DNA from: Aquimarina mytili
GTDB lineage: Bacteria; Bacteroidota; Bacteroidia; Flavobacteriales; Flavobacteriaceae
Assembly (NCBI RefSeq): GCF_016735115.1
Contig: NZ_JAERQJ010000005.1
Coordinates: 62,001 to 126,000 of the forward strand
Reading direction: 5' to 3'
DNA: 64,000 nucleotides
Of the stretch, positions 45,046 through 54,488 are shown one piece after another. The notes under the pieces are model-generated. The model saw nothing but the letters and a program-made list of their open reading frames with translations, searched no databases and was not told where the DNA came from. Positions within the stretch are counted from its first letter, which is position 1. Each line of letters opens with the position of its first letter. Position numbers and translations under genes: made by a program.

Positions 45046-45354
45046 ATGAAACACACAACACTTTATGTCATTCTTATCCTAATCGGAATATTATCCCAGA
45101 GTTGCGAATATGATGATGGATATAGTAATGAAAATCCAATACCTGTTAATCCTCAGGAAGCCAGAATAGTTATTGGAAAGGGGCAAGAAAATCCAAATCG
45201 CAAAGAAACTATTGAGGCTTCAGAGATATACGATTTTGATATATTGACTGTCAAGTCTTTAGAAAGCAAGCTCGATTATAAAAATACTAGTCAAGTAAAA
45301 GAAAAAGTGTCAGACGAAATTATTAATCATCAGAAAAACCGACTAATGCACTAG
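45046..45354 (+). CDS. Small lipoprotein of unknown function
   Basis: 102 residues. Lipobox LSQSC (Cys20) followed by a highly charged, Asp/Glu/Lys-rich mature part with no visible domain (EYDDGYSNENPIPVNPQEA, then ESKLDYKNTSQVKEK). Short enough to be a periplasmic linker or signal lipoprotein. It has its own terminator at 45427 and no operon partners. Confidence 0.55.
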   Translation: MKHTTLYVILILIGILSQSCEYDDGYSNENPIPVNPQEARIVIGKGQENPNRKETIEASEIYDFDILTVKSLESKLDYKNTSQVKEKVSDEIINHQKNRLMH

Positions 45355-45426
45355 ATTAATTTGAAAGAAATAATTAGGAAGTTTGTGCTTTGCTTAGGGC
45401 ACTATATTAGTTATTAGATCAGCCAG

Positions 45427-45451
45427 GCCTGTACATAAGTACAGGCTTTTT
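45427..45451 (+). terminator. Intrinsic terminator after the small lipoprotein
   Basis: A perfect 8-bp stem GCCTGTAC (45427-45434) and GTACAGGC (45439-45446) with loop ATAA and five T after it. Confidence 0.85.
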
Positions 45452-45784
45452 AATTCGTAAGTCTCATTAAACAACTAAAAATCAAATGAGTGCTTTATCA
45501 CTATTTTCACATTTCTTTAAGAATTCTTATATTCGCGCTCGTACTTCGTGAATACGCCCCAAATCGTACTCACCGAAAGCAGTTACAATTAATTTTAACT
45601 TGTTATATAGTATTGATGCTTCATTAATAAAATATGACCAGTTACTAATAGTGATTATCTTTTAAAAAAATAAAAAAACCATGGTAACATTTAGTCTTAC
45701 TATGGAACATCTATTAAAAGATAAGTGCATTTGTATATAAAAAACATGTATAAATTTTTTATAAATAATAGTCCCCTACGTATT
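45452..45784. other. 333-bp leader region of the first IPT lipoprotein gene
   Basis: No gene is supported. An imperfect inverted repeat CCATGGTAA/TTACTATGG (45679-45687, 45697-45705) lies about 80 bp before the ATG at 45785 and could be an operator or leader hairpin. An upstream in-frame TTG at 45725 would add 20 hydrophilic residues before the lipoprotein signal and is not believed. Confidence 0.45.
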
Positions 45785-46936
45785 ATGAAAAACATCTATT
45801 TGATGACCCTGTTAAGTGTCTTACTTTTTAGCTGTTCTAGCGATGATAGTTCGCCAAGTATAGAAAACATGACACAACTTCCTACCATAGAAAGTGTATC
45901 TACTACCACAGCAACTGCTGGAGATGTAATTACCATTACAGGAAAAAACTTTGATTCTAATACAACATATGTAGTAAAGTTTAATGAAGTTGAAGGAACT
46001 GTTACCGAAGTAACTCCTACCTTCCTAAAAGCACAAGTACCAGAAAATGCTACCTCTGGAGATATTACACTAACTTCAAATGGTGAGACCATCGTAGTTG
46101 GAAGTATCCAAATTACACCGCCCACTCCCACAACGGCAAGTAGGTTATTTGGATATATTGCTAATGATAAAATTGTAGAATTAAATATCGAAACTGGTGA
46201 AGAGATCAATACCCTTATAACTATTGGCCAGGATTATTTTAGCGATGTTACATTTTCTAAAAGTACCAATGAAATTATTGGGCATCTTCCTTCGCAAACT
46301 AATATGAACGATGAGATTTTTTATAAAATTAATGTAGCAACCGGTGAAGCTACTCAAAAAGAATATTCGGGTTACGAACGTTTAATAGCCACTAATACCG
46401 GAAAATTATATGGATATGTAGCCTATGACAAAATCGTAGAGTTAAATATCCAAACAGGAGAAGAAATATCAACACTTGCAACCATTGGTCCAGATTACTT
46501 TAAGGATATCGTATATTCTGAAAGTACTAACGAAATCATCGGACAAATATCTGTTTTTGATGACATGTCCAACGCTTACATGTTTACCTATTATCGGATA
46601 AATGCAGATACTGGTGAAATCACGACAAAAGCATATACTGGTTATGAGAGTTTAATTATTACCGATTCTGGAAAATTGTATGGATATGTAGCCTATGACA
46701 AAATTGTAGAACTCGATATAGAAACTGGTGAAGAATTATCTACACTTGCTACTATTGGTCAAGATTATTTTAGCGATGTTGTGTATTCCGAAAATACCAA
46801 TGAAATCATTGGGCAGGTATCTACTTTTGATGGTAATTCAAACTCGTATACCTACTATAGGATAAATGCTACTACAGGAGAGATCACTACAAAAGCATAC
46901 GCCGGTTATGAGCATTTGATCATTAAGAACGACTAG
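45785..46936 (+). CDS. IPT/TIG-domain lipoprotein with three propeller-like repeats (first paralogue)
   Basis: 383 residues from the ATG at 45785. Lipobox VLLFSC (Cys17), then one IPT/TIG immunoglobulin-like domain (about 30-115; LPTIESVSTTTATAGDVITI, LKAQVPENATSGDITL). After it, about 65-residue repeats occur three times, each with GYIANDKIVELNIETGEE or GYVAYDKIVEL and SDV/KDI-type segments, resembling blades of a propeller. A secreted surface-binding protein is likely. The next gene has the same N-terminal half and different C-terminal repeats. Confidence 0.75.
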   Translation: MKNIYLMTLLSVLLFSCSSDDSSPSIENMTQLPTIESVSTTTATAGDVITITGKNFDSNTTYVVKFNEVEGTVTEVTPTFLKAQVPENATSGDITLTSNGETIVVGSIQITPPTPTTASRLFGYIANDKIVELNIETGEEINTLITIGQDYFSDVTFSKSTNEIIGHLPSQTNMNDEIFYKINVATGEATQKEYSGYERLIATNTGKLYGYVAYDKIVELNIQTGEEISTLATIGPDYFKDIVYSESTNEIIGQISVFDDMSNAYMFTYYRINADTGEITTKAYTGYESLIITDSGKLYGYVAYDKIVELDIETGEELSTLATIGQDYFSDVVYSENTNEIIGQVSTFDGNSNSYTYYRINATTGEITTKAYAGYEHLIIKND

Positions 46937-46998
46937 AATATAATCAATTAAAGAGTCTATAGCATTAATCGAGAAAATCTAAAAAACTTATAAATCCT

Positions 46999-48180
46999 AT
47001 GAAAAATATTTATTTAATTGCCCTATTAAGTGTTCTCATCTATAGCTGTTCTAGCGATGATAGTGCTCCAAATATAGAAACCCTTACGCAACTACCTACT
47101 ATAGAAAGTGTATCTACTACCACAGCAACTGCTGGAGATATCATTACCATTACAGGTAAAAACTTTGATCCTAATAAAACGTATGTAGTAAAATTTAATG
47201 AGGTTGAAGGAACTGTTACCGAACTAGCTCCTACCTTTCTAAAAGCACAAGTACCAGACGAAGCAACATCTGGCGACATAACACTTACAGTTGATGGACA
47301 AACTACTGTGGTAGGATCGATAGAAATTAATACCACAGATATTTTTGTTTTTCATTCTTCTGCAAAGAAACTTGCAAAAATAGATGTTACCACAGCTAAT
47401 TTTACATATATCGGAGAAAATATTGATTATGGAACCAATACTCGAGGGGCCGTAATTCACTCAACGAATAATGAATATATTGGTTTTGAAAATGATTTTA
47501 CGCAACCATATATTGTTCGTATTAATTTAGAAACAGGTACAACAACCAATGTATCTATACCCACTTCTTTTCTTACTGTTGGTACTGATTTTGATGATAC
47601 AGCGGTTGATAAAGATGACAACGTATACATCTTTCATAATTCTGCAAAAAAACTTGCAAAAATAGATGTCGTTACGGGTAACCTCACCTATCTCGGAGAA
47701 AATATTGATTATGGAGCCAATACTCGAGGAGCTATAATTCATAAACAAAATAATGAATATATCGGTTTTGAAAATGATTTTACGCAACCGTACCTGGTTC
47801 GTATCAATCTGGAAAATGGTAATGTTACCAACGTATCTATACCTACTTCTTTTCTTGCCGATGGTATTGACTTTAGCGATATCACTGTTGATGAAAACGA
47901 TAATATATACATCTTTCATGACTCGGTAAAAAAACTTGCAAAAATAGATGTCGTTACAGGTAATCTTACTTATATCGGAGAAAACATTGATTATGGGCGC
48001 AACTCCCTTGGAGCTGTAATTCACGCTCAAAATAACGAGTATTTCGGGTTTGAAGATAATTTTGGAGAACCATATACTGCTCGTATTAATTTAGATACTG
48101 GTGCCGTAATTAATACACCTATACCAAACTCTTTCCTTACCGTTGGTAAAGATTTTGATGACATTGCTATAAAAAGATAA
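46999..48180 (+). CDS. IPT/TIG-domain lipoprotein with different propeller repeats (second paralogue)
   Basis: 393 residues. Lipobox VLIYSC (Cys17) and the same IPT/TIG domain as the preceding gene (about 80 percent identical by eye over 110 residues). The C-terminal half is unrelated: three about 90-residue repeats with FHSSAKKLAKIDV, ENIDYGTNTRGAVIH, and NNEYIGFENDFTQPYIVRINL motifs. It ends before a hairpin terminator. The pair arises from duplication followed by domain replacement. Ligands unknown. Confidence 0.75.
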   Translation: MKNIYLIALLSVLIYSCSSDDSAPNIETLTQLPTIESVSTTTATAGDIITITGKNFDPNKTYVVKFNEVEGTVTELAPTFLKAQVPDEATSGDITLTVDGQTTVVGSIEINTTDIFVFHSSAKKLAKIDVTTANFTYIGENIDYGTNTRGAVIHSTNNEYIGFENDFTQPYIVRINLETGTTTNVSIPTSFLTVGTDFDDTAVDKDDNVYIFHNSAKKLAKIDVVTGNLTYLGENIDYGANTRGAIIHKQNNEYIGFENDFTQPYLVRINLENGNVTNVSIPTSFLADGIDFSDITVDENDNIYIFHDSVKKLAKIDVVTGNLTYIGENIDYGRNSLGAVIHAQNNEYFGFEDNFGEPYTARINLDTGAVINTPIPNSFLTVGKDFDDIAIKR

Positions 48181-48200
48181 AACGATACTAGATATACTAC

Positions 48201-48229
48201 AAAAGGCTGTCTAATTGGCGGCTTTTTTT
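48201..48229 (+). terminator. Terminator after the second IPT lipoprotein gene
   Basis: AAAAG and CTTTT arms flank CTGTC/GGCGG pairing with G-T pairs, followed by a run of seven T; the loop is TAATT. Moderate strength, 20 bp after the stop. Confidence 0.55.
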
Positions 48230-48367
48230 GATTTAACAGTTTTTTTAAAAAAGAATTCTTATCTTGATTATAACCTCTTACTTGCTATTTCTCAGGTCCC
48301 TGATTTCTTTTTTTTTATCTTATGAAGGATTCTTTTTATTAATATAGCAGCACTAAAATCGAAACCA

Positions 48368-48790
48368 ATGAATTCGCAAAATGACGACCAGCCAGCGCAA
48401 AGAAAAGCTAATATTTTTACAGGATTTTTACTTTTTCTTGTATCTATAGTCCTTTTTATAACCACTACTCCTTTGGGTTTTATCTACGGTATTGGGTATA
48501 CATTGGTTACGCATTTTTTTAAGGGGTTAGGTGGCTTTTTTCTAGAAATTGCAATCTCAATTGATCAGTTAGGAAATGTAATCATGCAACATCTATTAAA
48601 CATGTTATGGCTTAAAAAAGGAGGTTATAAATTTGGCAATAGAGACGAGACAATATCCAGTGTATTAGGAAAAAACAAGGTGCAAAATACGCTTACAGGT
48701 TTTGGTAAATTTATTGTAAAAATACTTGATACAATTGACAGCAATCATGTATTAGACTCTATCGATTATTACGTAGAGCCAAAAAACTAA
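48368..48790 (+). CDS. Membrane protein with DQLGN...DETISS motif (phage-associated-like family)
   Basis: 140 residues. Two hydrophobic segments (about 18-40 and 45-62) precede AISIDQLGNVIMQHLL and KFGNRDETISSVLGKN. A pattern of D-Q-L-x-N followed by a D-E-T-x-S segment occurs in small proteins near prophage lysis genes in several phyla; this is family recall, not shown here. There are no other phage genes nearby, so it may be a domesticated or host gene. Function unknown. Confidence 0.5.
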   Translation: MNSQNDDQPAQRKANIFTGFLLFLVSIVLFITTTPLGFIYGIGYTLVTHFFKGLGGFFLEIAISIDQLGNVIMQHLLNMLWLKKGGYKFGNRDETISSVLGKNKVQNTLTGFGKFIVKILDTIDSNHVLDSIDYYVEPKN

Positions 48791-48807
48791 GTACATATAA
48801 ACTAAAC

Positions 48808-49290
48808 CTAATAGACTTTAGAGTAGATAAACTTAAGAAAGGTTTCTGAATCTAAATCCGGATCATTGTGCAATAAAGCAACAACCAGGTTTTCGTTTTC
48901 GATAGTTATTCTTGATTTCTTGAATGACAGATTATCTTTTTTATCATAGGTGAATAGAAAGAAATTACCTCTTCCTTTTTTCCATTTTCCTATAGTATCC
49001 TGATTATCCATAATACATTCGCCTCCTGTACCCAAATCTTCGTAATAGCTTTTTTCTATAAAGATGCCATTCTCCATAATTTCTAAAACAGTTTCTTTAT
49101 CGCAAGCAGAAAGAGGGAACTCTTTTAGAGGTACATCAGATCCTTCGCTACTAAACTCTTTTTCTAATTGCCACTTGCCAACAACATTGGCTTCTAAAGG
49201 ATTAGAAGTATTGTTTTCGCAAGAATATAAGCATAGTAGTAAACATAAAATAACAACTCGTGTTGTGTAGACAAGTAAAAATTTCTCCAT
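48808..49290 (-). CDS. Lipocalin-like lipoprotein
   Basis: 160 residues from the ATG at 49290 (a second ATG at 49305 adds five). Lipobox CLYSC is followed by VVGKWQLEKEF, the opening of lipocalin-like domains of Bacteroidota, then TVLEIMENGIFIEKSYYED and an antiparallel strand FLFTYDKKDNLSFKKSRI. Length and order fit the small DUF lipocalin-like group. It may bind small hydrophobic ligands at the cell envelope; not assigned further. Confidence 0.65.
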   Translation of the reverse strand: MEKFLLVYTTRVVILCLLLCLYSCENNTSNPLEANVVGKWQLEKEFSSEGSDVPLKEFPLSACDKETVLEIMENGIFIEKSYYEDLGTGGECIMDNQDTIGKWKKGRGNFFLFTYDKKDNLSFKKSRITIENENLVVALLHNDPDLDSETFLKFIYSKVY

Positions 49291-49567
49291 AAAATGTATT
49301 TCCAATTACCAATACAAATTTGAGAAAAACGCGTGCGGTTAGCAAGTTTTTAGTGTTAAAAATATGTATTTAATCGCTAAAAAACATCATTTAGTCGACA
49401 AAATACGTGATAACCGTACTGTTCTTTACGGATTATGAAAATCTGTTGTAATCCAGAAATGCATCAATCTGTGCATAAAATTTCATAGATTTTATACAGA
49501 ATTCATTGCTTTTTAAGACTAATCTGAAACGAAATAAATTTAAAAATAGAGCGCTAGAAAGTTTATA

Positions 49568-49963
49568 TTACTTCATCAAAACACCTCTTTGGTCCATAAC
49601 TGGCAAATCCTGAAATGCCTTTTCGTTAATGGTATGCTTTCTGAAAATGTACTTTTTCTCATACAATTTACTGTCTGCAAAAAAAGTAACCGAAAATTCA
49701 TTATTCATTCCCAGCAATTCTTCTTGAATCATTTCGATTTTCGCAAAGGATTTTGGATCTATGGTGCCAATACCATGTCGTAATAATGAAGTTTTTCGAT
49801 CCTGATCATAGCCTTTTGTTACTACCAAAACCATTTCAATAGGCGTATCTCGATCATTGATAATATAGGAATTCCAATCCTGAGCCAAAAACTCTTCATT
49901 CCATTCTTTGACCACAGCTATGTATACGTTTTCTACTACTGGTATTTCAATATCCTTTTTCAT
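49568..49963 (-). CDS. Conserved hypothetical protein
   Basis: 131 residues from the ATG at 49963. A longer frame to 50011 would translate the palindromic repeat 49971-50041, so the short form is preferred. Soluble, no signal, mixed alpha and beta; motifs are IPVVENVYIAVVKEWNEEF and ILRHGI-like SLLRHGIGTIDPKSFAKIE. I do not recognise the family with confidence. It is upstream of (and antisense-neighbouring) pheS on the same strand side. Confidence 0.55.
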   Translation of the reverse strand: MKKDIEIPVVENVYIAVVKEWNEEFLAQDWNSYIINDRDTPIEMVLVVTKGYDQDRKTSLLRHGIGTIDPKSFAKIEMIQEELLGMNNEFSVTFFADSKLYEKKYIFRKHTINEKAFQDLPVMDQRGVLMK

Positions 49964-49970
49964 ATTATTA

Positions 49971-50041
49971 TGTCGCACTGAGCTTGTCCAAATGCTATCA
50001 ACTACATGCAAAAAAGAGTCTTCGACAAGCTCAGACTGACA
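49971..50041. repeat. REP-like interrupted palindrome (GACAAGCTCAG family)
   Basis: CTGAGCTTGTC (49978-49988) and GACAAGCTCAG (50024-50034) are perfect 11-bp inverted arms; including flanks, TGTC-3N-CTGAGCTTGTC arms match over 18 positions with three mismatches, separated by a 35-bp spacer. Similar CTTCGACAAGCTCAG sequences are known as dispersed repeats in many bacterial genomes. It lies at the start of the 49568-49963 gene. Confidence 0.65.
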
Positions 50042-50098
50042 ATAGAAAACTCTATGAAGATATTCTAAATTTAATACTCAAACAAGATCAGGTATATA

Positions 50099-51118
50099 TT
50101 ATAAAGCTGATTTGAATTGCTCTAAGAAACGAACATCATTTTCACTTAGCATACGAATATCTGAGATACCATATAAAAGCAATGCGATACGATCTATACC
50201 CATTCCAAATGCAAAACCACTGTACTCTTCTGGGTCAATATTACAATTCTTAAGTACATTTGGATCTACCATTCCGCAGCCCATAATTTCTAACCAACCC
50301 GTACCTTTTGTCATCTTATAATCCGTTTCGGTTTCTAATCCCCAATATACATCTACCTCTGCACTAGGTTCTGTAAACGGAAAGTAGGATGGCCGCAATC
50401 TAATCTTGGACTTACCAAACATCTCTTTAGTAAAGTATTGCAATGTTTGTTTAAGATCAGCAAAGGATACATCTTTATCAATATATAAACCTTCTACCTG
50501 ATGGAAAAAACAATGCGATCTTGCTGATATTGCTTCGTTTCGATATACTCTACCTGGTGAAATGGTTCTAATCGGCGGCTGATTATTTTCCATATATCGT
50601 ACTTGTACCGACGAGGTATGAGTACGCAATAATATATCGGGATTTGTTTGCACAAAAAAAGTATCCTGCATATCTCTAGCTGGATGATATTCGGGTAAGT
50701 TAAGTGCCGTAAAGTTGTGCCAGTCATCTTCAATTTCTGGCCCCTCACTAACATTAAACCCAATACGAGAAAAAATATCGATGATCTGATTTTTTACTAA
50801 AGAGATCGGATGACGAGATCCTAATGCTATTGGTTCTGCAGGACGAGTAAGATCTCCATACACGCCTTTTTCTTCTTCGTTAGACTCTAATTCTTCTTTT
50901 AAAGACTTAACTTTATTTTCTGCAGCGACTTTAAGAGCATTAATTGCCTGTCCAAATTCTTTTTTCTGATCATTGGCCACATTCTTAAATTCTGCAAAGA
51001 AATCATTGATTAATCCTTTTTTGCCAGAAAATTTAATTCTGAATGTCTCTACTTCTTCTTTAGTTTTTGCTTTAAAGGCATCAACTTCTTCTATATACTC
51101 TTTAATCTTATCAATCAT
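50099..51118 (-). CDS. pheS: Phenylalanyl-tRNA synthetase alpha subunit
   Basis: 339 residues from the ATG at 51118 (a GTG precedes it). N-terminal coiled coil ([19 protein letters not shown]) binds tRNA; motif 2 region [20 protein letters not shown] and motif 3 [14 protein letters not shown] are clear, and [18 protein letters not shown] forms the Phe pocket. It charges tRNA-Phe with the beta subunit encoded elsewhere. A TAnnTTTG box lies 30 bp upstream within the intergenic gap. Confidence 0.96.
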   Translation of the reverse strand: MIDKIKEYIEEVDAFKAKTKEEVETFRIKFSGKKGLINDFFAEFKNVANDQKKEFGQAINALKVAAENKVKSLKEELESNEEEKGVYGDLTRPAEPIALGSRHPISLVKNQIIDIFSRIGFNVSEGPEIEDDWHNFTALNLPEYHPARDMQDTFFVQTNPDILLRTHTSSVQVRYMENNQPPIRTISPGRVYRNEAISARSHCFFHQVEGLYIDKDVSFADLKQTLQYFTKEMFGKSKIRLRPSYFPFTEPSAEVDVYWGLETETDYKMTKGTGWLEIMGCGMVDPNVLKNCNIDPEEYSGFAFGMGIDRIALLLYGISDIRMLSENDVRFLEQFKSAL

Positions 51119-51140
51119 CACTATTTTCTTAATAGAACGG

Positions 51141-51148
51141 CAAATTTA
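51141..51148 (-). promoter_or_regulatory. -7 box for pheS
   Basis: On the minus strand TAAATTTG exactly matches TAnnTTTG, 23 bp upstream of the pheS ATG, in the short gap to the ceramidase-like gene. A -33 element is not clear. Confidence 0.5.
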
Positions 51149-51155
51149 CGCAATT

Positions 51156-51857
51156 TCAGTAAATCGAAGTCTTTTCAAATCGAATATTATCCCGATACAA
51201 ATACAACATCAGAAAGAAAACTGAAATCCCTCCAAAAAGATGCCATAACCAATGCGTACCCATGTATAAAAACTCAGTATTCAAAATTCTGTCTAAGCTT
51301 CTAAAACTAACTGCCAAAACAAAGCTTAATACCGCCGCAATAATTAATTCTTTATGCTGACCCTTGGTTTTAATTAAATATAAAATAATAGGCGACAAGA
51401 CTGTGATTGCAGTAATTACATACCCTAATGAAATTCTGATTACCGGGGGAACTGGAAGTAATCGAATAGCAAACGAAACTGCAAAGAGAACAATTAAGGC
51501 TACAAGTCTTTTCCACCAAACGTAGAATAATTTAAAAATGAAATAGAAAACCGATGCCATACATAGTAGCATAATAGGCACCCAATCCATAAACAACCAT
51601 ATTTCATGGCTTCGTGTACCATGAAAAAGGGTTCCACCAACAAAACCAATGGCCAAAACAGGCAAACAAAAACCTAAAAAGGCGTGATCACGGAAATTCT
51701 TGTATACCCTAACCGAAAAATAAATAATAATAAATAAAAAGATAAGATTACTAAAGGTATTAAAAGGTTCTACCGGTAATCTACTCATTACTGTTTCTCG
51801 ATAAATAGGTCCAGTATCATTAGGTAACTGTAGACCTTCTACCAAATCAAATAACAT
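51156..51857 (-). CDS. CREST-superfamily (ceramidase-like) membrane protein
   Basis: 233 residues with about seven membrane helices. EPFNTFSNLIFLFI, GGTLFHGTRSHEIWLFMDWVP and GTHWLWHLFGG hold the Glu, His/Ser, Asp and H-x-x-x-H positions shared by alkaline ceramidases, PAQR receptors and related CREST hydrolases, which bind zinc. In Bacteroidota, which make sphingolipids, a ceramidase role is plausible but unproven. Same strand as pheS. Confidence 0.75.
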   Translation of the reverse strand: MLFDLVEGLQLPNDTGPIYRETVMSRLPVEPFNTFSNLIFLFIIIYFSVRVYKNFRDHAFLGFCLPVLAIGFVGGTLFHGTRSHEIWLFMDWVPIMLLCMASVFYFIFKLFYVWWKRLVALIVLFAVSFAIRLLPVPPVIRISLGYVITAITVLSPIILYLIKTKGQHKELIIAAVLSFVLAVSFRSLDRILNTEFLYMGTHWLWHLFGGISVFFLMLYLYRDNIRFEKTSIY

Positions 51858-51908
51858 ATTTCTTTTTGTATTAAAGTTAAGAAATATGCTTCAGATGTAT
51901 GCTTGAAT

Positions 51909-52265
51909 TTATTGTATATATTGACTGGTCAAAAAATAGTTTACAATAGCCTCTTTCATTAAAATAGATTGTTCGCCTGCTTTAAGATTGGGCAATTGTT
52001 CTTTAACCTTGTAGTGGGGCCAACCCTCGTCATCATAATAATCAAACTCATAATACCCATAGGGTTCCAAAAGTCTGCAAATAGCAATATGCATCAGGTC
52101 TAATTTCTCATCTTTTTTAAACCTTCGATGTATTTGTCCCAGTTCTTGAACTCCAATAAGGTAAATAATACCATCTAGATCCAAATCTTCTCCCTCGGCA
52201 AATTGAGTAGAAAGCTTATTTACGAGAATTTCCCATCGCTCTTTTAATTGTTCATCTCTTGCCAT
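51909..52265 (-). CDS. Conserved hypothetical protein
   Basis: 118 residues, acidic, alpha-helical, soluble. LDLDGIIYLIGVQELGQ, LMHIAICRLLEPYGYYE and DDEGWPHYK are typical of a small family conserved across Flavobacteriia with no known function. Its presence next to pheS is common in my recollection, but this gives no role. Confidence 0.65.
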   Translation of the reverse strand: MARDEQLKERWEILVNKLSTQFAEGEDLDLDGIIYLIGVQELGQIHRRFKKDEKLDLMHIAICRLLEPYGYYEFDYYDDEGWPHYKVKEQLPNLKAGEQSILMKEAIVNYFLTSQYIQ

Positions 52266-52414
52266 TTATTTTACTATATATAATTTATAATCCTATTCTT
52301 GATACATTTCAATAAAAAACGGAAATACTCGAATCGACGGATTTTAATAAAAAGTTAAGCGCCACAAAAGTAACGCTTAACAACATAAAAATAACCACTA
52401 TTTTGGGAGAAATC

Positions 52415-53554
52415 TTAAAACTCCCACAATACACCAATTCCGGCATATTGATTTCTATAATTTCTAAAGGAACGAGCATCGATATCGGTATAATTAGTAC
52501 TTCTAATTCTAGAATATAAAATGCCCGTTACCGAAAATCCTTTCCCGATTTTATGTGCTGCATTGACCTGAAAATTTGCATATCCATACTTTAGTTTTTC
52601 TCCTATTCTTTCTTCTGTATTTCTTGCTTCAATCTCTTTATATTTTCTGGTGATATACGAAAATGTCGAACGCACTTTTGTAGTTTTACTTTTATACATC
52701 ATATTAATTCCGGGGCCAAACTGATTAAACCCAGAGCGTCCTTCAGTAGAATTATCAATCCTTACATAATACAGAAAATTAGGCTTGATTTTGAATGTAG
52801 AACTAAAGGGTAATTCATAAAATATACTTCCTTTTGCATAATCCCAATCTCTCTCACCATCTGTAATAATTTCACTGGCATTAAATGTATCGTACAAACG
52901 TTTTTTAAAATATCCATTAACACCAAACTTATGTTTCAATCTATTCACTTCAAAAGATTGCACACTAGAGAATTGGATTCCGGTTTCGTTAAATTGTAAG
53001 TCTCTTACGCCAAAGGCATCAAAATCTTTAAAGTTGTAAAATCCCCCAAGTGTTGTCTCATTGTTCTCAAATGGCACCACTTCTAGTTCAGCAGTAGCTC
53101 CATAGTTTGTATATCCCAATGGATTAATCAATACATCCTGATCCCCACCTAAACCTTCTCTATTCATGCGCTTAAATCTAGCTTCGGCCAAAAAACTAAG
53201 CTTCTTGGTAAACTTATGGTCGTATTTTGCTCGTGCATCTAAACTCCAATAACTGTCATCAAAATTCTCATAAAACAATCGCGAAAATGGAGTTAAGAAT
53301 ACCCGTAATCTGTTTTTTTTATTCCACTTATAGCGATATTTATAGTTGAGTTTTATATCCTGATAGATACTACTGGCAATTAGATCTTCTTTGGTGAGTA
53401 TAGTATCATTCATTCTGATTACTTCGGGGCTTTTAAAATAGTTGTATTCATATCCTCCTCTTGTTTCGACATCAAATGCAGTTTTACTTTGCGAAAATGT
53501 TAAACCACTTAGTAATAATGCTATAGCTCCAATTATTATTTTTCCTGTATTCAT
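52415..53554 (-). CDS. Outer-membrane beta-barrel protein of the transglutaminase/ATP-grasp operon
   Basis: 379 residues with a signal peptide (cleavage near LTFSQ). Alternating strands ending in a final aromatic (AGIGVLWEF) and many Tyr/Arg-rich strands (RTNYTDIDARSFRNY-like, KLKYGYANFQVNAAHKIGKG) indicate a 12- to 16-stranded barrel without plug. No named family was recognised. It is the third gene of the operon after the membrane transglutaminase and the ATP-grasp ligase (16-bp gap), and so is a likely export or surface partner for whatever these two make. Confidence 0.7.
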   Translation of the reverse strand: MNTGKIIIGAIALLLSGLTFSQSKTAFDVETRGGYEYNYFKSPEVIRMNDTILTKEDLIASSIYQDIKLNYKYRYKWNKKNRLRVFLTPFSRLFYENFDDSYWSLDARAKYDHKFTKKLSFLAEARFKRMNREGLGGDQDVLINPLGYTNYGATAELEVVPFENNETTLGGFYNFKDFDAFGVRDLQFNETGIQFSSVQSFEVNRLKHKFGVNGYFKKRLYDTFNASEIITDGERDWDYAKGSIFYELPFSSTFKIKPNFLYYVRIDNSTEGRSGFNQFGPGINMMYKSKTTKVRSTFSYITRKYKEIEARNTEERIGEKLKYGYANFQVNAAHKIGKGFSVTGILYSRIRSTNYTDIDARSFRNYRNQYAGIGVLWEF

Positions 53555-53570
53555 AGTTATATGTATCTTC

Positions 53571-54461
53571 TTATTTAATTTTGTTTTCTATGGTTTCTTT
53601 TAATCCTTGTTTATTCACTAATTGAATTCCTAATCCTGGACGCACATTAATCTCCATGATCTGTGGTCCTTTATTTTTATCGATCACAATATCTATCCCC
53701 AAATAATTGAGTGGAAACGCCTTAGCAGTCGCTACAGAAATTTCCAGAATCTCTTTCCAATATGGGATCGCAACATCTTTGACAATAAACTTACTGTCTG
53801 GATGGTGGTTGTAGTAGTATTTTCCATCATAGACCTGGGTTAGTCTTCCTTTTTTCATATCCACCCCTATACCTACTCCATTTTGATGCAGGTTGGCTTT
53901 ACCATCAGACCGGTCCGTCGGCATTCTTAACATTCCCATAAGAGGTACTCTATCCAGGGTTATGATTCTAAAATCTGGCACACCTGCCGGATATATATCA
54001 TGAAAAAATGGGTGTGGTTCTATACATTCTTCAATCAAAACTCTATCATGAGAGCCCAGTGAAAAGAATCCCATGATGGTAGCTGCCATATGCTGAAAAA
54101 TTGCTCGTTCTGATATCACTTTTCCACTAGAAGTCCAATTTCCGCTCTGATCTTTTTTAACAATTTTAATCCCTCCACCACCACAACCATTAGCTGGTTT
54201 TATGGCCATGGCGCTATATTGTTTACAGGTCTCCCATGCTTTTTTTATATCGCTATTATATTCTATAACTGCATAGGTCTGCGCACATGGAATATTATAT
54301 TGATGCAGGATTTCTTTAGTAAGCACCTTATCATCTGCCAGGGGATAATGTTTTTTATTATTATTAGGGTAAATAAGCTTTATATTTCTTTCGTTCAAGC
54401 CAATTACTTTTGATTTTTGGCGTGATTTGGCATCCAGTATTCTTGAAAACATCGGAATCAT
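53571..54461 (-). CDS. Alpha-L-glutamate ligase-like (RimK-related) ATP-grasp protein
   Basis: 296 residues. ATP-grasp hallmarks: Lys88 and the Gly-rich loop in MAIKPANGCGGGGIKIV (85-101), EECIEPHPFFHDIYPAGVPD, and the metal motif EINVRPGLGIQ (Glu270, Asn272). These match the RimK-related branch that lies beside membrane transglutaminase-like proteins in many bacteria. Such ligases form amide bonds between a carboxylate and an amine, using ATP; the substrate is unknown here. Gap to the upstream transglutaminase gene is 27 bp. Confidence 0.88.
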   Translation of the reverse strand: MIPMFSRILDAKSRQKSKVIGLNERNIKLIYPNNNKKHYPLADDKVLTKEILHQYNIPCAQTYAVIEYNSDIKKAWETCKQYSAMAIKPANGCGGGGIKIVKKDQSGNWTSSGKVISERAIFQHMAATIMGFFSLGSHDRVLIEECIEPHPFFHDIYPAGVPDFRIITLDRVPLMGMLRMPTDRSDGKANLHQNGVGIGVDMKKGRLTQVYDGKYYYNHHPDSKFIVKDVAIPYWKEILEISVATAKAFPLNYLGIDIVIDKNKGPQIMEINVRPGLGIQLVNKQGLKETIENKIK

Positions 54462-54488
54462 AATTTTATCTCTTTGAATTGATACTAT

